NCBI GenBank assembly: GCA_031550405.1
Contig: JAVBOP010000089.1
Span: 1 to 21,448, forward strand
DNA from: JAVBOP01 sp031550405
GTDB taxonomy: Bacteria; Bacteroidota; Ignavibacteria; Kapaibacteriales; UBA2268
DNA length: 21,448 nt
Direction: 5' to 3'
This document shows, piece after piece, positions 1-7,600 of the stretch (positions within the stretch are counted from its first letter, which is position 1; the number at the start of each line of letters is the position of its first letter). Both the position numbers and the translations under genes were made by a program. Under the pieces are notes generated by a model, which was given only the letters and a program-made list of their open reading frames with translations, had not been told where the DNA came from and made no database searches.

Positions 1-1296
1 TAATAATGCCTTTAACTCATCTTCAAAAAAAAATTTATCTTCATTAAATGCTGGTTTTAAATCGCTAAACCATGTTGCATTGGCATCATATTGGGCGAAA
101 AATGGTATGTGTACCCATTTAGGATTGCGACCCTGAATGAAGCGAAGCACAAACACCTTTTCACCTTTGACATTTTGTACTCCCAACACTTGTATTTTCC
201 CGGGAGAATCGCTCATGCTCGGTCCTCGTACAGTTCGGCAAAGTCCGCTTACCCGCCTATATGCACGCCTAAAAATATTCCAGCACTCTTCCAGCGGAAT
301 TTCAAAGTACTCTTTTGCACCAGTGTCTCTTGCCACGAATATATAGTATGGAATACAACCCAAATCCACCTGCTTACGCCACATTTCAGACCATAATTCC
401 GGCTTATCGTTAATGTGTCGAAGCAAAGGCGATTGCGTTCTTATCTGCGCCCCAGTGTTGCGAATACGCTTAATAGCTTTTTTGACAACTTCGGTTGAAA
501 GTTCTCGAGGATGGTTGAAATTAGCCTGAATAGACAAATTTTTTCCTGACTTAATAATTGTCTCAAAAAGAGCCATAATTTCATTGCTGTCTTCGTCGCA
601 TACATACCTGTATGGCCAATAAGCCAGCGACTTTGTGCCTATACGGATGGAATGAATATGGGAAAATTCTTCCGAAAGCAAAGGCTTTATATAGCTTTCC
701 AACAATGGAGCTGTCATAACCATTGGATCGCCGCCAGTAATTAAAACATCTGTAACTTCTTTATGTAAACGGAGATATTCCAATAGCAAATCGGTCTCTT
801 TCATTGCAAATTTTAATTCATTTATGCCGGAAAATTGAGTCCATCGAAAGCAAAATGTACAATATGCGTGGCATGTTTGCCCATGACTTGGAAAAAACAG
901 TACCGTTTCCGGATATTTATGCTGAATACCTTTTAATTTAATATCACCTAAATAAGGCACATTATGCTCCTGTCCTGCTGGATTTGGGTTCAAAGAAAGG
1001 CGAATTTCTTCCACAGCTTTATCAATAACATATTTCTCTGCTCTCCTGTCATATAGCTCTGCAATGGTATTATAGTGTTCTTCGCTTATCATGTCCCGTC
1101 TTGGAAAATTCAGAGTAAAAAACGGGTCCGTTTCAACTTTGTTCCAATCAATCAGCTCGCCTGTAATATAGTTATTGGTTTTAAAAGGGAGCACACGTCC
1201 AACAATTTCAATATCCCTTTTAATGTTTTCGCTAACGTGGTTCATTTGCGGAATAAAGCGGAAATTATGCAGTGTGTACGGTGTGAATTTTTTCAT
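1..1296 (-). CDS. KamA-family radical SAM aminomutase-like protein (C-terminus cut by window edge)
   Basis: The reading frame is open from ATG at 1296 to the first base of the window, 432 residues with no stop, so the C-terminus is missing. The radical SAM cluster motif CxxxCxxC is at C142, C146 and C149 (CHAYCTFC), followed by GGDP at 188-191, as in lysine 2,3-aminomutases, which use a 4Fe-4S cluster, S-adenosylmethionine and PLP to move an amino group. Where classical lysine aminomutases have a GGGGK loop carrying the PLP lysine, this protein has GPSMSDSPGK (358-367), so K367 may be the PLP lysine in an altered loop. Substrate is therefore uncertain; a beta-amino-acid-forming aminomutase or a relative with other chemistry are both possible. 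AAGAGG lies about 10 bases before the start. The gene is divergent from the small genes to its right. Confidence 0.85.
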   Translation of the reverse strand, partial: MKKFTPYTLHNFRFIPQMNHVSENIKRDIEIVGRVLPFKTNNYITGELIDWNKVETDPFFTLNFPRRDMISEEHYNTIAELYDRRAEKYVIDKAVEEIRLSLNPNPAGQEHNVPYLGDIKLKGIQHKYPETVLFFPSHGQTCHAYCTFCFRWTQFSGINELKFAMKETDLLLEYLRLHKEVTDVLITGGDPMVMTAPLLESYIKPLLSEEFSHIHSIRIGTKSLAYWPYRYVCDEDSNEIMALFETIIKSGKNLSIQANFNHPRELSTEVVKKAIKRIRNTGAQIRTQSPLLRHINDKPELWSEMWRKQVDLGCIPYYIFVARDTGAKEYFEIPLEECWNIFRRAYRRVSGLCRTVRGPSMSDSPGKIQVLGVQNVKGEKVFVLRFIQGRNPKWVHIPFFAQYDANATWFSDLKPAFNEDKFFFEDELKALL

Positions 1297-1298
1297 AT

Positions 1299-1346
1299 AA
1301 GTGCCTCTTATAGTGTTTATAAAACGTTCTTCACCCTCAGGCACTT
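1299..1346 (-). promoter_or_regulatory. Leader hairpin that can cover the ribosome binding site of the KamA-family gene
   Basis: In the minus-strand transcript, AAGTGCCT (1346-1339) is complementary to AGGCACTT (1306-1299). The downstream arm includes the GG of the AAGAGG Shine-Dalgarno and ends 2 bases before the ATG. The 32-base loop holds a further small stem (GTTT-TAT-AAAC). The pairing is seen in the sequence; a role in translational control is inferred. Confidence 0.45.
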
Positions 1347-1418
1347 AATAGATTTCATAGGACATTGTCGGATAATCAGGCAGGTTTTACTATCAGGTGC
1401 CATCAGGACCTTGTTTTA

Positions 1419-1451
1419 TAAATATACAAAAAAAAATATAAAAAATGCAAA
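1419..1451 (-). promoter_or_regulatory. Probable promoter of the KamA-family gene
   Basis: On the minus strand, TTTG (1451-1448) is followed after 21 bases by TATATTTA (1426-1419), one mismatch from the Bacteroidota TAnnTTTG -7 element. Transcription from here gives a leader of roughly 115 bases, which would contain the hairpin at 1299-1346. Confidence 0.45.
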
Positions 1452-1479
1452 TGATAAGTATAATATACTATAATTTAAA

Positions 1480-1501
1480 TTATGAATTTTTATTCATAAA
1501 T
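1480..1501. repeat. AT palindrome, copy 1 of 2
   Basis: Arms TTATGAAT and ATTCATAA flank a TTTT centre. The same 22 bases occur again at 11509-11530. Here it sits upstream of both divergent transcription units. It could be a regulator site or a hairpin repeat. Confidence 0.5.
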
Positions 1502-1670
1502 CTTTGCTGCTAACTCAGTCATGTTGCGTTGCCTTTGGATTTAAACTTAAAGGAGATGGATTTTATATTGCGACAATATCGTTTAATACCTTTCGTCTTT
1601 TAATAAATGTGTAGTGGGCATTGGGAGCTAAAACATAGCTGCTACAATGCTCGTAATTTACAGGGAAAAA

Positions 1671-1874
1671 ATGAACATAAGTTCTGTAAGTAGAACGCTT
1701 ATGGCAGCTAATATGCAACAGGCCAACAGTCAAATGTCTGCCGCCGCACATACCCTAAAAGGTGCAATGCACAGTCCAGAAAAATATTTGCAATTATTGG
1801 AGCAGTCCATAAATGTAAAGCAGGCGGAAAATCTGGCTTCGAGCAGCGGAATATATGTCGATGTTGTTGTTTAG
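1671..1874 (+). CDS. Small hypothetical protein, YjfB-like (putative motility family)
   Basis: The protein has 67 residues from ATG 1671, which follows AGGGA; an upstream in-frame ATG at 1647 lacks a ribosome binding site and I prefer the later start. The N-terminus MNISSVSRTLMAANMQQAN and the ending GIYVDVVV resemble the short YjfB 'putative motility protein' family, which starts MDIxxLS and ends with a short hydrophobic LDVxV-like tail. The resemblance is by eye and weak. There is no signal peptide or membrane segment; the middle is predicted helical, rich in Ala, Gln, Met and Ser. It lies 105 bases before another tiny gene with a similar C-terminus. The function is unknown. Confidence 0.5.
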   Translation: MNISSVSRTLMAANMQQANSQMSAAAHTLKGAMHSPEKYLQLLEQSINVKQAENLASSSGIYVDVVV

Positions 1875-1911
1875 CTAAACCTGCATGGAACAAGCATTAT
1901 TTACATAATGG

Positions 1912-1943
1912 TTTGTGGATTAAATCAAATTTTGCTATATTTG
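1912..1943 (+). promoter_or_regulatory. Bacteroidota-type promoter of the small gene at 1980
   Basis: TTTG at 1912-1915, exactly 20 bases, then TATATTTG at 1936-1943. This fits the -33 TTTG / -7 TAnnTTTG consensus. The start codon lies 37 bases downstream, with GGGAGG at 1967-1972 in between. Confidence 0.7.
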
Positions 1944-1979
1944 TAACTGATAATTTACATTTAGAAGGGAGGTTCTAAA

Positions 1980-2210
1980 ATGAATATACAGGAAGGAAGA
2001 AATCAAAAGCCATTGGCAGAAGCACTTCCAAGAATGAACGTGCAATATGAAATCCAAAAAGGGCTTTCTCAAAACGAAACCAACGTTGCTGCTGTTGGCA
2101 ATGCCAATAAGCAAATTTTAGCAGTGGCGGCGAACGCTCAGCCCGCTCAAACGCCTCAACAAACAGCGGCAACACAAATATCAAAAGGTTATCTTGATAT
2201 AAAAATTTAA
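1980..2210 (+). CDS. Small hypothetical protein, 76 residues
   Basis: This gene has one of the strongest expression signals in the window: a consensus FCB promoter and GGGAGG 7 bases before the ATG. The protein is soluble, without signal peptide, Gln/Ala/Asn rich (an AQPAQTPQQTAATQ segment in the C-terminal third), probably partly disordered. It starts MNI and ends GYLDIKI, matching the MNI start and GIYVDVVV end of the neighbour at 1671, so the two may be diverged relatives. A hairpin terminator follows 6 bases after the stop. I do not recognise the family. Confidence 0.6.
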   Translation: MNIQEGRNQKPLAEALPRMNVQYEIQKGLSQNETNVAAVGNANKQILAVAANAQPAQTPQQTAATQISKGYLDIKI

Positions 2211-2216
2211 TTTAAA

Positions 2217-2242
2217 AAGGAGGTATAACCTCCTTATTTTTT
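2217..2242 (+). terminator. Hairpin terminator containing a full Shine-Dalgarno string
   Basis: AAGGAGGT (2217-2224), loop ATA, ACCTCCTT (2228-2235), then ATTTTTT. The 8-bp stem and the T-run fit an intrinsic terminator for the gene at 1980. The left arm is a complete anti-16S-complementary sequence, 42 bases before the next start. Confidence 0.65.
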
Positions 2243-2265
2243 ATAATATTATTAATATATAACTT

Positions 2266-2508
2266 ATGGAAAATGAGCAATTATTCAAACAGGTTTATGA
2301 TGTTATAGAAAAACACATAAAACCATTTATTGCAGCTGATGGTGGACATATAGAATTAGAAAATGTCGATGAAAACGGGGTAGTGTATGTAAACTTAAGC
2401 GGTGCATGTGCAGGATGTAGTGGCGCTGCTTATACGCTGAAAGGCGGCGTGGAGAGAATTTTAAGAGAAAAAGTATCTCCAGGCATAGAAGTGCGTCTGG
2501 CACTATAA
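2266..2508 (+). CDS. NifU-like C-terminal domain protein (Nfu Fe-S cluster scaffold/carrier)
   Basis: Eighty residues covering one NifU C-terminal (Nfu) domain. The hallmark CxxC is at C48-A-G-C51, in the context GACAGCSGA, with the typical preceding PFIAADGGHIEL segment at 20-31. In this family the two cysteines of a dimer hold a 4Fe-4S cluster that is passed to apo-proteins in the cytoplasm. There is no N-terminal U-type scaffold domain or extra domain, so this is the minimal Nfu form. The start has no Shine-Dalgarno but follows an ATTATTAATATAT stretch. It stands alone between two hairpin terminators, so it probably has its own promoter within 2236-2265 or depends on readthrough. Confidence 0.93.
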   Translation: MENEQLFKQVYDVIEKHIKPFIAADGGHIELENVDENGVVYVNLSGACAGCSGAAYTLKGGVERILREKVSPGIEVRLAL

Positions 2509-2537
2509 CCTCTATGCATTCATTGAGTTAACGATAG

Positions 2538-2574
2538 AATCCCATTATCCTGTTTGAGATAATGGGATTTTTTT
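2538..2574 (+). terminator. Intrinsic terminator after the Nfu gene
   Basis: A perfect 12-bp stem, AATCCCATTATC (2538-2549) with GATAATGGGATT (2558-2569), 8-base loop, and a run of seven T from 2568. It is the strongest terminator in the window. Confidence 0.9.
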
Positions 2575-2892
2575 CTATATACATTCCGATGAAATTGCCA
2601 TGAATTTATACCAATTTCTTGAATAAGCTATACATATATAAATCGTTGCATTGCATAATTTTATAAATAAATTTATAGTTGTCGCAGATAGTGAATCAAA
2701 ATTTAAGAAAATATTACGAAAATTTGATGTTCTTACGCATAAAAATGAATTTAAATTAATAAATTTAGACGATTGAATATTTTACAAAGCAAAATCTATA
2801 AGTACCTGATAATATTGCACTTATACTGTTATATCCTTACATTTCATAATCGAAAAAAAAAATTTCAAGGCAAGAGGATTATTGTGGTAAAT
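2575..2892. other. Gene-free stretch between the convergent Nfu and asnS units
   Basis: About 320 bases, very AT-rich. No convincing complete gene is present. The only coding-like segment is the frame at 2651-2776. A frame opened by TTG at 2773 crosses the asnS terminator and has no ribosome binding site or protein-like composition. Confidence 0.6.
2651..2776 (+). pseudogene. Possible C-terminal remnant of a decayed gene
   Basis: The frame ending at TGA 2774-2776 reads ...FIVVADSESKFKKILRKFD... and ends INLDD, which looks like genuine alternating protein sequence rather than random AT-rich translation. There is no ATG; TTG at 2651 or an upstream stop bounds it. It may be the tail of a lost gene, or chance. 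I do not recognise the family. Confidence 0.2.
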
Positions 2893-2925
2893 AAAAAAAA
2901 GCTCGTTCTGTTAATAACAGCGAGC
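2893..2925 (-). terminator. Intrinsic terminator of asnS
   Basis: On the minus strand, GCTCG-CTGTT, loop ATT, AACAG, bulge AA, CGAGC, followed by eight T (complement of 2900-2893). It starts about 23 bases after the asnS stop. Confidence 0.85.
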
Positions 2926-2948
2926 CTTTGCTATATGCGCTTTATTTT

Positions 2949-4298
2949 CTACGGAACAATCCTATATATCATGCGTGGGAATGGAATAACTTCGCGAATG
3001 TGAGCAGCACCTGTAATCCATTTTACCGTGCGCTCAACACCAAGCCCAAAACCACTATGCGGAACAGAACCAAAACGCCGCAAATCCAAATACCATTGAA
3101 AATCTTCAAGAGGCAAATCTTCTTTTTGAATGCGGGAAAGCAGCAAGTCGATACTGTCTTCGCGCTGACTTCCACCAATCAATTCGCCTGCTTTTTCTGG
3201 TCCAAGCATATCCATTGCAAGAACAACTTTATTATCATTCGGGTCGCGTTTCATATAAAATGCCTTTACTTCCTCTGGATAACGGTGAATGATACATGGT
3301 TTATCGAATTGCTCCATAATCGCCTCTTCCTGCACAGTGCCAAAATCTTCGCCCCAAGGAAAAGGCAGAATATCAACATCTTTTCCGTCAATTTTTTTCT
3401 TCAATGGAATCTTGTTTGCAACCAACCAATCCACAGCTTCTGTGTAACTCATGCGATGAAATGGACGACGTACTTTTTCCAATTTTGTCGTATCGCGTTC
3501 CAAAATAGCAAGCTCCTTTTGGCAAGTTTTCAAACAATATTGAACGATATATTCGACCAAATCTTCAGCCAAATCCATGTCATCATTGAGTTCAAAAAAT
3601 GCCATTTCAGGTTCAACCATCCAAAATTCCGTCAAATGTTTGCGTGTTTTTGAACGTTCAGCACGGAAAGTAGGACCAAATGTATATATGCGACCCAAAG
3701 CCATTGCAGAGGCTTCGCCATATAATTGACCTGATTGCGAAAGATAAGCATGTCCCAAATCGAAATATTTAGTTTCAAACAGAGTCGAAGTTCCCTCACA
3801 TGCACTTGGCGTAAGTATAGGCGAATCCATCAATTTAAAGCCATTTCCATCGAAGAAATCGCGAATTGCTTTTACAACGGCAGAACGCACACGCATGATC
3901 GCATGTTGGCGGGCAGAACGCAACCACAAATGGCGATGTTCAATAAGAAACGCATCACCATGCTCTTTTGGAGTTATAGGATAATCTGTTGCTATGCTAT
4001 ATATTTTTAAGTTAGTTACATCGATTTCATAACCGCCGGGCGCTCTCTCTTCTTTGCGAACAGTTCCAACAATTTCGAGCGAAGATTCTTGAGTTAAGGA
4101 TTTTGCTTCGTTGAAAATTTCTTCGGAAACATTATCCTTAAATAATACGCATTGACAAATTCCTGTGCCATCGCGCAATAAAATGAATTGTAATTTACCT
4201 TTTCCTGTTTTATTTTGAACCCAACCGTGTAGCTTTACTTCTTTGCCAACGGCATCGGCAAGGTTTTCTATGTATTGAAATGATTTGTAATCGGACAT
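2949..4298 (-). CDS. asnS: Asparaginyl-tRNA synthetase
   Basis: A 449-residue class IIb aminoacyl-tRNA synthetase that charges tRNA-Asn with asparagine. An N-terminal OB fold that binds the anticodon is at about 20-105 (VKLHGWVQNKTGKGKLQFI). The class II core follows, with motif 2 around FRAERSKTRKHLTEFWMVEPE (211-231) and motif 3 GFGLGVERTVKW (416-427), ending in the family's typical HIREVIPFPRM tail. Length is normal for the family. AAGGAAA lies about 8 bases before the ATG. A TATATTTG element at 4360-4353 would give a leader of about 50 bases, so asnS can be transcribed separately from dnaE. Confidence 0.97.
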   Translation of the reverse strand: MSDYKSFQYIENLADAVGKEVKLHGWVQNKTGKGKLQFILLRDGTGICQCVLFKDNVSEEIFNEAKSLTQESSLEIVGTVRKEERAPGGYEIDVTNLKIYSIATDYPITPKEHGDAFLIEHRHLWLRSARQHAIMRVRSAVVKAIRDFFDGNGFKLMDSPILTPSACEGTSTLFETKYFDLGHAYLSQSGQLYGEASAMALGRIYTFGPTFRAERSKTRKHLTEFWMVEPEMAFFELNDDMDLAEDLVEYIVQYCLKTCQKELAILERDTTKLEKVRRPFHRMSYTEAVDWLVANKIPLKKKIDGKDVDILPFPWGEDFGTVQEEAIMEQFDKPCIIHRYPEEVKAFYMKRDPNDNKVVLAMDMLGPEKAGELIGGSQREDSIDLLLSRIQKEDLPLEDFQWYLDLRRFGSVPHSGFGLGVERTVKWITGAAHIREVIPFPRMIYRIVP

Positions 4299-4352
4299 TT
4301 TTATTTTCCTTTTTATGTATTTTAATTAATCATCCACATGAAAGTCTATTAG

Positions 4353-4360
4353 CAAATATA
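4353..4360 (-). promoter_or_regulatory. Probable -7 element of asnS
   Basis: TATATTTG on the minus strand, preceded by TTTTTTTG, 54 bases before the asnS ATG. No clear -33 TTG is found 19-21 bases further upstream. Confidence 0.45.
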
Positions 4361-4610
4361 CAAAAAAATAGCGATATTAATGTATTTATTACCAACACAT
4401 TGCCCCTATTTATACTCGCCTTAATCGCCCTGCGAAGTCTGGAAGCCTGGATAGGATATTCATCTCCTGCAATAAAGGAAAATTATAACTGCTCACAATT
4501 GACCGGCTTGTGATAGGTTTTCATCTTTCCGAATGTTTGGAAAACTCTTCCTATAACGCCTTTTTTTTGAATTATTAAAAATTATTCATAAAACTATAAA
4601 ATACTCACTG
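4361..4610. other. Gene-free stretch between dnaE and asnS
   Basis: About 250 bases, noncoding as far as I can see. A short hairpin TTTCC-8-GGAAA lies near 4530-4547. No obvious terminator directly follows dnaE. Plus-strand frames here give only short, unconvincing peptides. Confidence 0.5.
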
Positions 4611-7600
4611 CTATTTTGCCCAGCGGCTTTTGGGAGCAGGAGCTGACGGCACTATGGTTGATAGCGATATATTTTTATTACCGAAAATTCCTGACAGCTT
4701 TTTGATATTATCCATATTGATAGCCATGCCAATATTATTGGCTGAATATGCCTGCTGGTACATTTTTTCATCGGAATAAACCCGAAAATGCAGCTTGGAC
4801 GATACGCTGTCTTTCACTTCATGCTTCAGCCGGTACAATTTTTCATTGTCAAAATTATCCAAGTTGATATTAATGCAATAGCCTGTGCTATATTTCTGCA
4901 CTGCTTTTTCGATAGAATGTGCCTCGTCAACCACCACTTTTGGCATCTCCTCAGAATCAGTATCTATTTTTCCCTGACAGCAGATAATGGCATTTTGAGA
5001 CAGTATATTTTGACATGCCTTATATGCGTCGCTCCAGAAAATAAGCTCGGCATTTCCTGTATAATTTTCAATTTTGACAAACGCAATCTTATTCTTTTCG
5101 CGGTCTTCCCGCATTCTAATATCTGTTACCAAGCCTGAAACAAATCCATAAATACTTTTGATTACGTTAGTTGCTTCTTCATCGCTTTTTGCAAGGCTGA
5201 CACTGTTGAGCGAACTAATGACAGGGAAATAGTCGTCAAGCGGATGCCCGGAAATATAAAAATTGAGATACTCTTTTTCCTTGTTTATACGCTCCAAATC
5301 AGTCCATGCAGGAGTAAAAATCAATTTGGGCTCGCTGACAGCACTGCTTGTTTCTGCCACACTACCAAACATATCATCCATCATCTCATCGTTTTTAGCA
5401 CTCATATTCTTAGCATATTCTATTGCTAAGTCAACTGAATTAAACAGGATAGACCGTTTATCCTTGCCATATATCGAGTCAAAAGCACCAGATGCAACAA
5501 GAGCTTCAAGCGTGCGTTTGGTAACAATGCGGGTATCAATTCGGGTTGTAAAATCAAAAATCGAAGTGAAATTGCCTTCTTTTCTTGTTTCGACTATATT
5601 CTCAACCGCAGGAATACCAACGCCTTTTATGCCTGCAAGCCCAAAAAATATTTTATTATTCTTTACAACAAAATTAGTTATGGACTGGTTCACATCGGGC
5701 GAAAGCACCTCAATTCCCATCTTGCCTGCTTCGGCGATTAATTCCACTAAGTTATCGAGAGAATTGATAGATGCGGTCATATTCGATGCCAAAAATTCCG
5801 CCGTATAATGAGCTTTGAGCCATGCCGTTTGGAATGCCAAATATGAATATGCCAATGAATGCGATTTATTGAAGCCATAGCTTGCAAATTTTTCAAGCAA
5901 ATCAAATATCTTTTCCGCTGTATCTTTACTAATATCGTTACTTATACAGCCTTCTACAAATGGCGGCTTCAATTTATCCATTTTCTCTTTATCTTTTTTA
6001 CCCATTGCACGCCGCATATCATCGGCTTTACCAAGAGAAAAGCCCGCAAGGTTTCTTGCCAATTGCATTACCTGCTCCTGATAAACGATAATGCCATAAG
6101 TATTTTTTAGCGGCTTCTCCATTATCGGGTGCAGATATGTTATGGGCTCTTTGCCATGTTTGCGGCTGATAAATGCAGGTATATTGCCCATAGGCCCCGG
6201 ACGGTAGAGGGCATTCATGGCTGTAAGCTCTTCTAAATTCTGAGGCTTAAGCTGTTTTAAATACTCCTGCATACCTTTACTTTCAAACTGAAATATCGCC
6301 TTAGTCTGTCCATTGCCAACCATTTTAAATGTCTTTGCGTCGTCAAAATCAATTTTATCCAAGTCTATATCTATATTATAATTAGCCTTAATCATTTCCA
6401 GCGTTCTATCGATAATAGACAGTGTAGTCAAGCCCAAAAAGTCCATTTTAACAAGAGCAGCTTTTTCTAAGTAGCTCATTTCATATTGGGTTACAATATC
6501 AAGGCTTTGAGCTGTTGTTTTTTTTTCCGGCTTATATAGTGGCACATAGTCCGAAACATCGCCCGGTGCAATAATCACGCCTGCTGCATGAGTGCCGGTG
6601 CCGCGATTCCTATTCTCAAGGATTTTGGCATTTTGGATTAATATTCTTAATTTTTCGTTATCGGAATTTTTAACCCATGCAAGTGCTGGTTTTTCAATAG
6701 CTTCCGATACTTTTTCTACTCTTCCCTGAAATACATCTATCTGTTTAGTTATTTTCCGCACGGTATCAAGCTCTATGCCTAAAACACGCCCAACATCAGT
6801 AATCACAGCGCGCGAAGACAAAGTACCAAACGTTATAATCTGCGCAACAGACCTTTCACCGTATTTATTTTTGACATAATCGATGATTCTATCGCGTGTT
6901 TCATCGCTGAAATCAATATCAATATCGGGCATGGATACACGCTCAGGATTAAGGAAACGCTCGAAAAGCAGGTCATATTTGAGCGGATCGACATTGGTTA
7001 TATTCAGTGCATAAGCCACTATGCTGCCTGCCGCCGAGCCGCGGCCGGGTCCAACACTAACACCAAGCTCCTTTGCAGCACGTATAAAATCCCAGACAAT
7101 AAGAAAATATCCGGGAAATTTCATTTGCCTGATAACATTTAATTCATATTCTGCCCGCTGCTTTATCTCATCTGCAACAGGGTTGTATCGCTTCGACAAG
7201 CCTTCAAATACAAGCTCTTGCAAGTATTCATCTAATGTTGTTGCATTTGAAGTTGAAGAAATAGGAAATTCAGGCATGTACAGTTTGCCTAACTCAAGCT
7301 CTAAATTGCACTTATCGGCTATTTCAAGCGTTGTTTCTATTGCCTCTGAAAAATCCTTGAAAAGCTCTATCATTTCGGCTTGCGTTTTGAAATAAAATTC
7401 ATCTGTTCCATAACGCAAAGCATTTATATCGACCTCAGTCTTTCCCTTCGCATCACGTATATTTAGCAATATGTTATGAGCAACAGCATCTTCTTTTTTC
7501 AGGTAGTGAATGTCATTAGTTGCGACTAATTTTATGCCCAACTCTTTTGCTAATTTCGGTGCATCGCGCAGAATAATGTCGTCGCCTTCGATACCATGAT

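Larger units (their letters stand above)
1297..1670. other. Divergent intergenic region, no gene seen
   Basis: The stretch carries the leftward promoter and leader of the KamA-family gene, an AT palindrome at 1480-1501, and a small hairpin ATATTG-CGA-CAATAT at 1565-1579. AAGGAG at 1550-1555 directly abuts an ATG that opens only a 15-codon frame, which I do not call. No clear rightward promoter for the gene at 1671 was found. Confidence 0.6.

Noticed and set aside
1297..1420. Lysine riboswitch in front of the KamA-family gene
   Set aside because: The leader is too short for the five-helix lysine riboswitch and I see none of its conserved junction; only the single hairpin is supported.
1647..1670. 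Upstream ATG at 1647 for the YjfB-like protein
   Set aside because: No ribosome site, and the family-like N-terminus MNISSVS begins at 1671.
2928..3653. Plus-strand frame of 241 codons opposite asnS
   Set aside because: Composition is that of an antisense frame (Phe, His, Cys, Asn rich), starts inside the asnS terminator region and has no ribosome site.
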